From: Paenibacillus alkalitolerans
Lineage (GTDB): Bacteria; Bacillota; Bacilli; Paenibacillales; YIM-B00363
Reading direction: 5' to 3'
Assembly: GCF_016482785.1 (NCBI RefSeq)
Contig: NZ_JAEMXM010000006.1
Location: forward strand, 166,553-230,552
DNA length: 64,000 bases
The notes under the pieces are model-generated. The model searched no databases and was not told the DNA's origin. It saw nothing but the letters and a program-made list of their open reading frames with translations. The translations under genes and the position numbers were made by a program. Each line of letters starts with the position of its first letter. The stretch's first letter is position 1. Below, piece after piece: positions 36,610-45,932 of this stretch.

Positions 36610-37803
36610 TTAGTAAGCGGAAACAGCGTCAAATTGTTGGTACAGCATTTGGCAGACCGTTCTCCCACCGACCCAAACCCGGTCGATGACCGGTTGATCC
36701 CCATGGAGACCGACCATTAGCAAATCCGCCGATTTACCCGGTTCGACGGAACCGGTATGGCTGTCGATGCCGAGCGCCTTTGCAGGATTCAAAGTCACCA
36801 TATTCACAGCCCAGTTCAGGTCATATCCGAGGCGGTGAAGCAGAAACACGGACTGAAGCATGGAAGGGGGGTAATAATCGGAGCAAAAAATATCGACGAC
36901 GCCTTCCCTTACCGCTTCAAGAGCGGAAAGATTGTTGCTGTGGGATTTCCCCATCATTACGTTGGGAGCCCCCATAACAACGTGCATTCCGCGCCGTTTC
37001 GCTTCGACCGCCACGATCAAATCGACGGGAAATTCACTAATGGAAGCATTCCATTCACTCACGACATCCAGCTTCTCAATCGAATCGTCATCATGCGACG
37101 CAAGCGGAATGCCGTACCGGGCGGCAAGCTCGGACAGCATTAGAAGCTCGTCGAAGCTCGTCTTCGGTCTGCTCTTGCGTTCTTCAAAGATTTGCAGCAC
37201 TTCATCCTCCGTCTTGTTTTGCCGCTCCATCACGAACCGTTTATGCACTTCAATATCGCGGTATTGCCCTTGTCCGGGCGTATGGTCCATGAAGGAGAGT
37301 TGATTGATCGCCTTGTCCCGCAGCAGCTGCTCGATGAACGGAACCGCGTTCCGGTTCGTAATTTCGAACCGGATGTGGATCCGGTTCCGGATGAGCCGCG
37401 GCTGCGTATTCATCCGGTGAATATCTTTAACGAATTGCATCACGCTCGAATTGCGGCGGGCGGCGTTCGACGCTCCGTCATCCCACATGCTCAATGAATG
37501 GTAGATCGTTGTTATTCCTTGCGCCGCAAGCTTTCGCTCCAATTCCACGAACGACCACTCAATAGGGAAGCGGCTTGCCGGTCGAGGCTGCATCTCATGT
37601 TCTATGGCATCGCTGTGCGTATCTATGATCCCGGGTATGATCCAGTAACCGGATGCATCCACATCGTTCGCTCCCCGCTGGACGTTTCCCGCTCGCGACA
37701 CTTCCGTAATAACGCCATTATCAATGACAACCGTTCCGTTCTCGATTACGCCGCCAGGGGTCACAATTTTCCCGCCGTATATTTTCCATGTACCGTCCGG
37801 CAT
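36610..37803 (-). CDS. phnM: Alpha-D-ribose 1-methylphosphonate 5-triphosphate diphosphatase
   Basis: The 397-residue amidohydrolase has the metal motif IIPGIIDTHSDAIEHEMQPRP, a mid-segment SFMDHTPGQGQYRD, LASHDDDSIEK and the terminal IFCSDYYPPSML, all typical of PhnM. It removes pyrophosphate from ribose 1-alkylphosphonate 5-triphosphate. GAGAGGGGG lies eight bases before the ATG at 37803. It follows phnL by 23 bases in the C-P lyase operon. Confidence 0.92.
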   Translation of the reverse strand: MPDGTWKIYGGKIVTPGGVIENGTVVIDNGVITEVSRAGNVQRGANDVDASGYWIIPGIIDTHSDAIEHEMQPRPASRFPIEWSFVELERKLAAQGITTIYHSLSMWDDGASNAARRNSSVMQFVKDIHRMNTQPRLIRNRIHIRFEITNRNAVPFIEQLLRDKAINQLSFMDHTPGQGQYRDIEVHKRFVMERQNKTEDEVLQIFEERKSRPKTSFDELLMLSELAARYGIPLASHDDDSIEKLDVVSEWNASISEFPVDLIVAVEAKRRGMHVVMGAPNVMMGKSHSNNLSALEAVREGVVDIFCSDYYPPSMLQSVFLLHRLGYDLNWAVNMVTLNPAKALGIDSHTGSVEPGKSADLLMVGLHGDQPVIDRVWVGGRTVCQMLYQQFDAVSAY

Positions 37804-37826
37804 TCGCATTTCCCCCTCTCTCGATC

Positions 37827-38540
37827 TTAAAAGTTTGCGCTTGCGACGGTCTCCCGCTTCCATTCGCTCATGTCGAAAATATGATCCGCGATTTTGCCCA
37901 TGACATCCCAATCGTGGAACACGCCGATCATCGTCGTTCCGTCTTCTTTCATCTCGCGCAATACCGTTAGGACGATCTCCTTCGACCTATCGTCGAGAGA
38001 GGCGGTGGGCTCATCCAATATGAGCAGTCTCGGCCGCGAGACGAACGCCCTTGCAAGATTCACGCGCTGCTGTTCGCCTCCGGAGAACGTGGCGGGGAAC
38101 GCATCCCAAAGCTCTTTCGGAATCCGCAGCCTTGAGAGCATCTCCCTTGCTTTCGCGCGCGCTTCATCCATGCCGCAGCCTGTCGGTAGAAGCCGTTCGG
38201 CGATCACGTCTTGAGCGGACACTCTTGGAATTACTTTCAAGAACTGCGTCACATAACTAATCTCGTTTCGGCGAAGATGGATCAACCGGCGATCGTCCGT
38301 TTGCGCCAAATCTATGCGTCCGTAGAGCTCGGAGTCGTACAAGATGCTTCCGCTTGTCGGGAGATAACTGCGGTAGACGCATTTCAGAATGGAGGATTTG
38401 CCGATACCGCTCGGACCGGCGATGCCCATGAAGCAGCCTTTCGGGACATGGAAGGAGATATTATAGAAGGGATTCACTATCATCCGTTCGGTTAACGACA
38501 GCTCAAACGTTTTTGCTAAATTTTTGACGGTCAGCACCAT
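37827..38540 (-). CDS. phnL: C-P lyase system ABC-type protein PhnL
   Basis: The 237-residue ATP-binding protein has Walker A GPSGIGKSS, signature FSGGEQQRVNLARA and Walker B RLLILDEPTASLDD. The N-terminal LTVKNLAKTFELSLTERMI is typical of PhnL. PhnL takes part with PhnG, PhnH and PhnI in attaching the phosphonate to ATP's ribose. It is not a transporter subunit. It sits between phnK and phnM. Confidence 0.92.
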   Translation of the reverse strand: MVLTVKNLAKTFELSLTERMIVNPFYNISFHVPKGCFMGIAGPSGIGKSSILKCVYRSYLPTSGSILYDSELYGRIDLAQTDDRRLIHLRRNEISYVTQFLKVIPRVSAQDVIAERLLPTGCGMDEARAKAREMLSRLRIPKELWDAFPATFSGGEQQRVNLARAFVSRPRLLILDEPTASLDDRSKEIVLTVLREMKEDGTTMIGVFHDWDVMGKIADHIFDMSEWKRETVASANF

Positions 38541-38585
38541 CCTCGCCTCTTTCCCGTTTCATTATTTCCGTATCCTGAAGCGCCG

Positions 38586-39431
38586 TCACAGCAAGGAGTG
38601 CACCAGCAATTGAGAATAAGCGTTCTGCGGATCCTCGAGAATTTGATCTGTCAGCCCTTGCTCCACGATGGTGCCGTGCCGCATGACGATCGTCCGGTCC
38701 GCAAGCATGCGGATCACGCCTAAATCGTGAGACACGACGATCATTGCCACTTGCAATTCCCTTTGGATGCCGCGAATGAGGTCCAGCACTTTCGCTTGGA
38801 CGGACAGGTCGAGACCGGTGGTCACTTCATCCAGTAACAGAATCGGCGGATTGTTCGCCAGCGCTTTCGAAATTTGCACCCGCTGCTGCATGCCTCCGCT
38901 GAACTGTTTCGGCGGCTCGTCCATCCTTGGAACCGGAATTTCTACTCGGCTCAACAGGTCGGAAGCGCGTTCGCGTATGCGTCCGACGTGGAAATGCCCG
39001 GCTGCAAACAGCTTTTCCGCTATATTTCCGCTTGAAGAGTACGACATTCTTAATCCCAGGTACGGATTTTGATACACCATGCCCATCAGATGATTGCGTA
39101 TGTACCGTTTCTGCTGCGAAGATTCTTCGAAGACGTTCGTTTGGCCGTCCTTGTAAGTGGAAATAGTCATAGAACCGGAGGTAACTTCTTGGTCAAAGTA
39201 GAGGCACTTCACCAACGTGCTTTTGCCGGAACCGCTCTCTCCGACAACTCCCAAAATTTCGCCTGGATAAAGGTGGAAATCCAACGACCGGCAAGCCCAT
39301 ATCGTTTCGCAATACGTACAGCGCGAAGATGCGTCGCCGCTTTCCGGATGTTCGCATTGCCGGCAGCCGGGTCCGAACCGCTTGGTTAACCCGCTCACTT
39401 CAAGCAATTTCTGTTCCGAGTGCAACGTCAT
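38586..39431 (-). CDS. phnK: C-P lyase system ABC-type protein PhnK with a five-cysteine insert
   Basis: The 281-residue ATPase has Walker A GESGSGKST, signature FSGGMQQRVQISKA and Walker B ILLLDEVTTGLDLS. Between the first strand and Walker A it carries cysteines at residues 23, 26, 38, 41 and 47 (two CxxC pairs plus one), which look like a metal-binding knuckle absent from E. coli PhnK. PhnK docks on the PhnGHIJ core complex. ATG 39431 overlaps the phnJ stop (ATGA). Confidence 0.92.
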   Translation of the reverse strand: MTLHSEQKLLEVSGLTKRFGPGCRQCEHPESGDASSRCTYCETIWACRSLDFHLYPGEILGVVGESGSGKSTLVKCLYFDQEVTSGSMTISTYKDGQTNVFEESSQQKRYIRNHLMGMVYQNPYLGLRMSYSSSGNIAEKLFAAGHFHVGRIRERASDLLSRVEIPVPRMDEPPKQFSGGMQQRVQISKALANNPPILLLDEVTTGLDLSVQAKVLDLIRGIQRELQVAMIVVSHDLGVIRMLADRTIVMRHGTIVEQGLTDQILEDPQNAYSQLLVHSLL

Positions 39432-40300
39432 GCGGGTTCCCCCTTTTCCGATCCGGCCATCTTCTTGCAGTACCCCGTATCCGAGCATTGATACAACTGC
39501 CGGCCGGTCGCCTCGTCCGTCACTTCATCCAGGAACGTATGCGTGCTTCCGCAGCGGCGGCATGACTTGCCTGCAAACGATTCCCTCTTGAAGCGGTAAT
39601 CTTCGAACTGCAGCGGGAGAACGTTCGTGTAAGGCGGAACGGCGTATATTTTCTTCTCCCTCCCGGCTCCGAATAAAGTCAAATGCTCCGCCCGGTGCAG
39701 CTTCTCGTTGTCCCAACGCGGAATCGGGCTCGGCGCCATGATGTACCGGTTGTGCACCGTCACGGGATAATCCGCGCCTAACGTTATGTCCCCCCACTTG
39801 ACGATCCCTTCGTATAACGTCAGCCACATGGCGCTGTAATCCATCTCGGCATGTTGGCGTCTTGTCGCCTGCTCTCTTCGCTCGACCTTGCGCAGCGGCT
39901 CCGGTTGGGGAACCTGCAGCACGAGAATTTGTCCCTGCGCAAGCCGTTCCTCCGGAACCCTGTGACGGGATTGAATGACGCTCGCTTCCGCCGTATCTTC
40001 GGTTGTGGATATACCGCTTGTCTCTTCTATCAGACGGCGTATGCTGACGGCATTGACGCTGTCGTCATTGCCTTGGTCGATCACTTTCACCACATCGCTC
40101 TTGCCGATTAACGAAAGTGTCAGCTGCAGTCCGCCTGTGCCCCATCCCCGGCCGATGGGCAGCTCGCGCGATGCGAACGGCACTTGATACCCGGGAATCG
40201 CGACCGCTTTGAGAGACTTTCTGCGAATTTCCCGCTTCGAGCCTTCATCGAGAAACGCGAAATTATATGCCGCTGGTTTGAAGCTCGGACGCGTTCGCAT
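39428..40300 (-). CDS. phnJ: C-P lyase, radical SAM subunit
   Basis: The 290-residue protein cleaves the carbon-phosphorus bond using SAM and a 4Fe-4S cluster. The four PhnJ cysteines are at 247, 250, 272 and 278, with the same spacing (3, 22, 6) as in E. coli PhnJ, within CRRCGSTHT and QCSDTGYC. The N-terminal FNFA-like AYNFAFLDEGSKREIRRK and GWGTGGLQLT are typical. It overlaps the 3' end of phnI by 38 bases. Confidence 0.95.
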   Translation of the reverse strand: MRTRPSFKPAAYNFAFLDEGSKREIRRKSLKAVAIPGYQVPFASRELPIGRGWGTGGLQLTLSLIGKSDVVKVIDQGNDDSVNAVSIRRLIEETSGISTTEDTAEASVIQSRHRVPEERLAQGQILVLQVPQPEPLRKVERREQATRRQHAEMDYSAMWLTLYEGIVKWGDITLGADYPVTVHNRYIMAPSPIPRWDNEKLHRAEHLTLFGAGREKKIYAVPPYTNVLPLQFEDYRFKRESFAGKSCRRCGSTHTFLDEVTDEATGRQLYQCSDTGYCKKMAGSEKGEPA

Positions 40301-41450
40301 TATATTGCCCCTCCTTCTTCTTCATCTCGAATCTTGATTGCGTGTCGCGTATTCGGTCCAATGCGGACTGGAACGTAATATAGTGCGGCAGCTTCAAGTG
40401 GGAGACGAAGCCGGCAGATTCGACGCTGTCGATATGAATAAGCACGAATTCTTCATCTTGAGCGGGCGCCAGGCCGCTTGTTTCAAGGCTGCGTTCAAGA
40501 ATAGCCATGGCAATGGCCTTCAGCTCGTTCTGCCCGAAACAAAGACCGTAGCCGAGAAGAAATTGAACTTCTCCCGACTCTTTGTCCTGGGTGAACGAGT
40601 TAATCGATTCCACTTCCGTCAACAGAACCTCGCCGATGTAAATTCCTTCTGCGTCATCCGCTCCTTCTTCCAAGGGATACGGAATATGCACCGGAGCATA
40701 CCCTACCCGAAGCTCTCCGATCGTCGGATGCACTGCGCCGTAACCGCGCATGCTGCTGTAGGCGAGCGCGGTCATCGCTCCGGTTTCCCCGCGGGAAAGC
40801 GTCTGCAGCCGTGCCGAACGGGGGGCGGGAAAGTTTAGCTTTTGCCGGGTAATATCGAACGGTTCGGCTTCGCCGGCGAATTCCGGCTTCCTCATCAATC
40901 CTTGTTCCCGCAGCAAATCCGCCACTTTGGCAAAGGTTAGCGAAACATGTTCTTCTACGCCGGAATGAGCCGTGTCCGTCGGCGCTTTCGCAGCAGCTTC
41001 CCCCAGAAAACGCTCCATAAAGCCGCGAATTTCATCCTCATTCTCCTCCTTGAGCGAAAATTTTAACAGCCGGTGCGTATAATCGACGGTCGGCCCGAGA
41101 AGCTGACCGCCGGGAATGTCCCTGAACGACGATGAAATGCGTCGAATAATCCGCATGTCCGAAGGTTCGACCGTTAAAGAGTAATGATTGCGCGGAAGCG
41201 TCGACCGGTATGCGCGAATAAGAAACGCCGCTTCCGATGGATCGCCTTCGGCCTGCTTTAATGCAAGCGCCGCGTATGCCGGAGCGTACATGCCCCCTTC
41301 GCTTAATATCCGGTCGACCAACAGCCGCATCTGCTTTTCAATCGCTTCCACCGGCAGTTCGACATTCGCGCCCTTCAACCGGTAATATTGCGTCAGTTGT
41401 TCGGCTTGGGCGATCGCCTCTTGCCCGCCCGTAACTGCTACGTATGCCAT
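40263..41450 (-). CDS. phnI: C-P lyase core subunit PhnI (nucleosidase)
   Basis: The 395-residue protein matches PhnI throughout: YVAVTGGQEAIAQAEQLTQY, MYAPAYAALALKQAEGDPSEAAF, LARGETGAMTALAYSSMRGYG and HIPYPLEEGADDAEGIYIGE near the middle. PhnI with G, H and L displaces adenine from ATP and installs the phosphonate. Its start ATG overlaps the phnH stop by one base (TAATG). Confidence 0.95.
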   Translation of the reverse strand: MAYVAVTGGQEAIAQAEQLTQYYRLKGANVELPVEAIEKQMRLLVDRILSEGGMYAPAYAALALKQAEGDPSEAAFLIRAYRSTLPRNHYSLTVEPSDMRIIRRISSSFRDIPGGQLLGPTVDYTHRLLKFSLKEENEDEIRGFMERFLGEAAAKAPTDTAHSGVEEHVSLTFAKVADLLREQGLMRKPEFAGEAEPFDITRQKLNFPAPRSARLQTLSRGETGAMTALAYSSMRGYGAVHPTIGELRVGYAPVHIPYPLEEGADDAEGIYIGEVLLTEVESINSFTQDKESGEVQFLLGYGLCFGQNELKAIAMAILERSLETSGLAPAQDEEFVLIHIDSVESAGFVSHLKLPHYITFQSALDRIRDTQSRFEMKKKEGQYNANASELQTSGI

Positions 41451-42058
41451 TACCGGTCAACCTCCTTGATTTTCGCGGTACGCGGAAGTGCGATGATGTC
41501 ACCCTTCCCGGTAAACAGGAAAAGATCGATCCCGACCGGGTACTCCGCGTTCATTTTCTCCCGCTCCGCCAACCATTCCGGCGAAAGTCCGGAAATAATA
41601 CAGTCCTTCTCCGTTTCGATTCCCGGTCCGCTCAATGTCAGCCTTCTTCCTCTTGCCGTTTCATCGCCCAGCGTCTCTACTTTGATAAAGAGCGTCGCGC
41701 CTAAATCGGGGGCTTCATGAGTTCCGCACTTTACATCCGCCGACAGCGCAATTATTTCTTCGGCGGACATATCGCCGTCCGCAAATACATAATCCGCTTT
41801 ATTCAACGGTACCGCCGGGCTGAACGTCATGCGCCGGACATAATCAGACAACTCGGAGCTATCCTTCATCCGAACCGCATGACCGACTTCCCCGTCAAGC
41901 AAAGTAAGCGCAATTCCGGCAGCGGCTGGGCAAAAGCCGGCCGCAGACGCCGGATTCAAATTCAGGATGGCGGTCCGGATGTCCCGAACCGTTCCGGGAT
42001 AAGCGATCGAATCCAAGAGCGCACGGTAGATGAACTGCGTTTCATGAACGCTTTCCAT
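41450..42058 (-). CDS. phnH: C-P lyase core subunit PhnH
   Basis: A 202-residue PhnH: it begins SVHETQFIYRALLDSIAYPGT, has ALTLLDGEVGHAV and YVFADGDM, and ends with the usual GIDLFLFTGKGDIIALPRT. It is a structural part of the PhnGHIJ complex. Its start lies 17 bases inside phnG and its stop touches the phnI start. Confidence 0.93.
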   Translation of the reverse strand: MESVHETQFIYRALLDSIAYPGTVRDIRTAILNLNPASAAGFCPAAAGIALTLLDGEVGHAVRMKDSSELSDYVRRMTFSPAVPLNKADYVFADGDMSAEEIIALSADVKCGTHEAPDLGATLFIKVETLGDETARGRRLTLSGPGIETEKDCIISGLSPEWLAEREKMNAEYPVGIDLFLFTGKGDIIALPRTAKIKEVDR

Positions 42059-42482
42059 AAGATTCCTCCATCGTGTCGAAATTCACCTTCGTTCTCATAA
42101 CCATGCTTTGCTTTTTCCGAAGCCTTGCGGCAATACGCTCTTCTTCTTGAAGCAATTCGGAAATCCACCCTTCGGTTGCCGGCAGCTTTGCATTCATTGC
42201 GGCGTCAACGACAGCCAGTTCATACGCTTTCTCCGCATCCTCGCCGATCAATGCGCCGAAACCGTGCGTTCCCTCTACGGCCACCGTGCACTCCGTAATA
42301 AGGACCTCCCCGATAAAGAACGGCTGCTGCGACACGGAATCTCTAGCTTTGCTCATCACAAGCGATTTCTCGGGAGCCCTTACAATGGAAACCGGATAAC
42401 GGCTCTCGATTTCTCCGCATAGCTTTCGCAGCAGCTCCCGGTCACCTTCAATCAACACACGCGTGATTTGCGATCTGTTCAA
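42042..42482 (-). CDS. phnG: C-P lyase core subunit PhnG
   Basis: The 146-residue protein has the PhnG pattern: an N-terminal arm with RELLRKLCGEIESRYPVSIV and then QQPFFIGEVLITECTVAVEG, GFGALIGEDAEKAYELAVVDAA. I choose TTG at 42482 with AAGGAAGG six bases upstream; there is no ATG in frame near the family start. It begins two bases after the second permease gene. Confidence 0.9.
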   Translation of the reverse strand: MNRSQITRVLIEGDRELLRKLCGEIESRYPVSIVRAPEKSLVMSKARDSVSQQPFFIGEVLITECTVAVEGTHGFGALIGEDAEKAYELAVVDAAMNAKLPATEGWISELLQEEERIAARLRKKQSMVMRTKVNFDTMEESYGKRS

Positions 42483-42484
42483 AT

Positions 42485-43339
42485 TCAAACCTTCCTTCGA
42501 ATATGGATTTTCAAGCGATTGCTGAAAAACTCCACCGTGAACACCATAGCGAAGATGACCAATGCCACAAAGAATGCGGTATCGAATTCGTAAGCGCGCA
42601 TCGCATTCGCAATTTCCCATCCGATGCCTCCCGCTCCGACGACCCCGAGGATGGACGACTCGCCGATGTCCACCTCCAGACGAAACACGCTCCATGCGAG
42701 AAACGAAGTGACCACACACGGCAGCACGCCTTGAAGCATGATTTGCAGCCACCCGGCTCCGGTGGCGCGCATCGCCTCAAGCACCCCTTCGTCGATCTCT
42801 TCGATCGATTGGGAAAACACTTTGATCAACATGCCCGCGGCATGCGTAAAGATGGCCAGAACGCCCGGCAGAGGCCCCATCCCGACGGCAACGATAAATA
42901 TTAACGCCCATACCAAAGTGGGAATCGTTCGCAGAAACGACGCAAGGCCTTTAAACAACCATGCCGTACGAGGCGAGACGTTCTCCGCGGCAAGAAATGA
43001 CAATATAAAAGCGAAAATAACGGCAAGCACGGTACCGACGATCGCAATTTGCAGCGATTCCAATGCGGCGGCCAGCACATGCTTCCATTCCGACGCGTTC
43101 GGAGGGAACATGTAGGAGAAAGACTGTATGAATTTCAACGTCCCGGCGAACAACAAGCTGTAATCGAAATTCAACTGGTAAAGACTGAATGCGAAGAAGA
43201 GGGCGCCGATCACGGCGGCCGCAACCAATACGGGATCCCGCTTCGGTTTGTCGGGCCATTGTCCGGCTTCGGCGTCCCTTGCGTTCAGATTGACGCCGCC
43301 GGCGCTATTCCGGCCGGCCTGAACCCATTCCGGACTCAT
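42485..43339 (-). CDS. phnE: Phosphonate ABC transporter permease (second PhnE)
   Basis: The 284-residue inner membrane protein has about six helices, starting after a polar N-terminal ~30 residues. The PhnE signature EEIDEGVLEAMRATGAGWLQ and VVGAGGIGWEI (cytoplasmic coupling loop and last helix) are seen. It overlaps the preceding permease gene by four bases. Together the two permeases form the channel for PhnC/PhnD-driven import. Confidence 0.92.
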   Translation of the reverse strand: MSPEWVQAGRNSAGGVNLNARDAEAGQWPDKPKRDPVLVAAAVIGALFFAFSLYQLNFDYSLLFAGTLKFIQSFSYMFPPNASEWKHVLAAALESLQIAIVGTVLAVIFAFILSFLAAENVSPRTAWLFKGLASFLRTIPTLVWALIFIVAVGMGPLPGVLAIFTHAAGMLIKVFSQSIEEIDEGVLEAMRATGAGWLQIMLQGVLPCVVTSFLAWSVFRLEVDIGESSILGVVGAGGIGWEIANAMRAYEFDTAFFVALVIFAMVFTVEFFSNRLKIHIRRKV

Positions 43340-44163
43340 ATGATCCTCTCCCTTAATTTGCTTGTAATAAACTCGGTCATCAGGACCAGAACCATTACCA
43401 TGATGATGGCCAAGCTCACCTCTTTGAATTGAAACAGCTTCAACCCTTTCTGAATGGCGAATCCGAGACCGCCGCCGCCGACCATTCCGATTAACGTCGA
43501 AGCCCGCACGTTTAATTCGAGCTTATACAACGACCATCCGATAAACCCGGGCATAAATTGCGGAAACACCGCTTGGCCGAGAATCTGAGTGTAAGACGCT
43601 CCCGTAGCCTTAAGCGCTTCCACTTGACCGATATCGATCTCTTCGAGAATTTCGGCGTATGCTCTTGTAAGCGTCCCGATGGCGGTAATAATGAGCGCCA
43701 GCGTGCCTACTAAAGTACCCAGCCCATACGCGGCAACAAGCAAAATGCCCCAAATTAAAGTCGGGATATTGCGAAGCACCGAGCACAATGCGCGAACCGC
43801 CACTTGCACCGAACGGAACGGACTCGTTGTCGCCGCGGCAAAGAAGGCAAGCACCATCGACAAAAGCGCTCCGACCACCATCGCCACAAAGCTGATATAG
43901 ATCGTATCCAGAGCGGGACCGATCAATTGATTGAACCGGGAAAAATCAGGAGGCAGAAAATCGATGAATATAAACCGGAAAATTTCTTCGACCCCTGTAA
44001 ACACGTCAACAAAGGAAAAATCGGTTTCCCACGCGGACCATGCCGTAATCGCAACGATTGCGATCACGATCATCCACGTCTGCCGTTTCTTCTGCCGAAG
44101 CAGCTCTTCGAGACGGTCTTCCGAACGGGTGCGCATGTCTTGAACGTTCCGCATTGCTCTCAT
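43336..44163 (-). CDS. phnE: Phosphonate ABC transporter permease (first PhnE)
   Basis: The 275-residue permease has an N-terminal cytoplasmic stretch, about six helices, the coupling loop EEIDIGQVEALKATGASYTQ and VGGGGLGFAIQKGLK. It overlaps phnC by four bases. It is similar to, but clearly different from, the second PhnE at 42485, so the channel is a heterodimer. Confidence 0.92.
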   Translation of the reverse strand: MRAMRNVQDMRTRSEDRLEELLRQKKRQTWMIVIAIVAITAWSAWETDFSFVDVFTGVEEIFRFIFIDFLPPDFSRFNQLIGPALDTIYISFVAMVVGALLSMVLAFFAAATTSPFRSVQVAVRALCSVLRNIPTLIWGILLVAAYGLGTLVGTLALIITAIGTLTRAYAEILEEIDIGQVEALKATGASYTQILGQAVFPQFMPGFIGWSLYKLELNVRASTLIGMVGGGGLGFAIQKGLKLFQFKEVSLAIIMVMVLVLMTEFITSKLRERII

Positions 44164-44903
44164 CGTTGATACACCATCTCGATCACTTCATCGGTCAATT
44201 GCTCCGGAGGGCCGTCAAATACGACGGTTCCTTTGTGAATGCCTACAATTCGGGTGGCATATTTTTTGGCGACTTCGACTTGATGGAGATTCACAAGACA
44301 AGTAATGCCGTCTTCCGTGCAAATCGTGTACAAATGCTGCATGATCGATTCCGACGTGACCGGATCCAGGCTGGCGATCGGTTCGTCGGCCAATATAAGA
44401 GACGGTTTCTGGGAAAGCGCGCGGGCGATGCCGACTCTTTGCTGCTGGCCGCCGCTTAATTCATCGGCACGCTTGTAGGTTTGCTGCTGCAAGCCGAGAC
44501 GCGCCAAAATTTGCTTCGCTTCCTCCATGTCCTTCTTCGAATACATCCCCAATGCCCCGATGACAGGGTTCATGTAGCCGAGACGACCGTGAAGCACATT
44601 CCGAAGAACGGTAACTCTTTGAATAAGATTAAAGCTTTGGAAAATCATGCCCACTTCGCGTCTTAATCTGCGAATATTTCCGCTTCCGGCTTTCGTGGCG
44701 TCGATACCGTTGAACACTACTACACCTTCAGTCGGCTCGACCAGCCGGTTGATGCAGCGAAGCAGGGTGCTTTTCCCTGCTCCGCTCGGTCCGATCACCG
44801 CGATGAATTCTCCGCGGTTCACGCTAAAATCAATCCCTTTCAACGCCGCGGTGCCGTCCGAATACACCTTCTTAAGATTGCGTATTTCGAGTATGGTTGA
44901 CAT
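44160..44903 (-). CDS. phnC: Phosphonate ABC transporter ATPase
   Basis: The ~247-residue ATPase has Walker [10 protein letters not shown], signature [17 protein letters not shown] and Walker [15 protein letters not shown], with the PhnC-type [23 protein letters not shown] 44903 is preferred by homology, though GTG 44915 sits closer to a GGAAG site. It is 39 bases after phnD. Confidence 0.92.
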   Translation of the reverse strand: MSTILEIRNLKKVYSDGTAALKGIDFSVNRGEFIAVIGPSGAGKSTLLRCINRLVEPTEGVVVFNGIDATKAGSGNIRRLRREVGMIFQSFNLIQRVTVLRNVLHGRLGYMNPVIGALGMYSKKDMEEAKQILARLGLQQQTYKRADELSGGQQQRVGIARALSQKPSLILADEPIASLDPVTSESIMQHLYTICTEDGITCLVNLHQVEVAKKYATRIVGIHKGTVVFDGPPEQLTDEVIEMVYQR

Positions 44904-44942
44904 AATAGACTTCACAACTTCCTTTCGTAATTTGTAACGTCC

Positions 44943-45896
44943 TTATTTCAACAACTCTTCGGGGCTCATATTCAACGCCTTGGCCGTATCCCGCACAACT
45001 TGATAGTCGTTATCCTCTACCGGAAAATACTGCTGCGTCCCTTCTTTGAAAAATTCAGAGTTTTGCTTGTGATATTCGAAGATAAACGCTTTGATCTCTT
45101 CCACCAAATCCGCCGGCAGATCGCTGCGGTAAGTGAGCGGGCTGCTCGGAATCGGGTCGGACTTGGCGATCACTTTGAAATCATCCTGTTTGATCAGCCC
45201 GGCGTCCACGACGCGCTGCACGCAACTGTCGCAAACGCCCGCACCGTCCGCAGTACCTTTGGCGATGGCCAATATCGATTTGTCATGACCGCCCGAGAAG
45301 GATACGTTGGAGAAATAGGTTTCCACTTCATCATTCGTAATTCCAAGCGTTTCGATAATTTTCGCCCGGGGGAACAAGTGTCCGGATGTGGACGCCGGAT
45401 CCGCGAACAGGAACGTCTTGCCCTTCAAATCCTCGATCTTTTCCGCAGATGAATCCTTCGGCACAACGACCAAACTGTGATAATACGCGGCTTCCTTGCT
45501 TGTGGCCTTTACGGCGAGCGGCAACGCCCCGCTTCGTTCGTTGGCGATAATGTAAGAGAACGGCCCGAACGAAGCGATGTCGATTTTCTTCGTGCGCATT
45601 GCTTCAATGACCGCGGTATAGTCGTCGCCGACGAACAATTCGGTTTTAATGCCGAGGGCCGCCCCCAAATCGTCGACAAACTTTTGGTTGCCGCGCGACA
45701 TCTTCCCTTCTTCCTCGCCCGGCAGGACGCCTAGACGAAGCACTTCGGGCCAGTCCGCTTTCGGATCTTCGGCCGCTTGCGCCGCGCTGGTTGTCGCCTC
45801 TTTCGTGCTGTTTGCAGTCATCTGAGTACCGCCGCCGCATGCCGTTATTACGACTAAACTCAAAACCATGAACAATCCCAAAACATGTTTCATCAT
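44943..45896 (-). CDS. phnD: Phosphonate ABC transporter substrate-binding lipoprotein
   Basis: The 317-residue protein has a lipoprotein signal with lipobox ITAC followed by GGG, then the PhnD fold: VLRLGVLPGEEEG, FVGDDYTAVIEAMRTKKIDIASFGPFSYI, FADPASTSGHLFPRAKI and GVCDSCVQR. It catches phosphonates outside the membrane and hands them to the two PhnE permeases. AGGGGGATG stands upstream. It is 36 bases after phnF. Confidence 0.93.
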   Translation of the reverse strand: MMKHVLGLFMVLSLVVITACGGGTQMTANSTKEATTSAAQAAEDPKADWPEVLRLGVLPGEEEGKMSRGNQKFVDDLGAALGIKTELFVGDDYTAVIEAMRTKKIDIASFGPFSYIIANERSGALPLAVKATSKEAAYYHSLVVVPKDSSAEKIEDLKGKTFLFADPASTSGHLFPRAKIIETLGITNDEVETYFSNVSFSGGHDKSILAIAKGTADGAGVCDSCVQRVVDAGLIKQDDFKVIAKSDPIPSSPLTYRSDLPADLVEEIKAFIFEYHKQNSEFFKEGTQQYFPVEDNDYQVVRDTAKALNMSPEELLK

Positions 45897-45932
45897 GAAA
45901 AAACATCCCCCTATAAGGTTTATTGGAACTGA

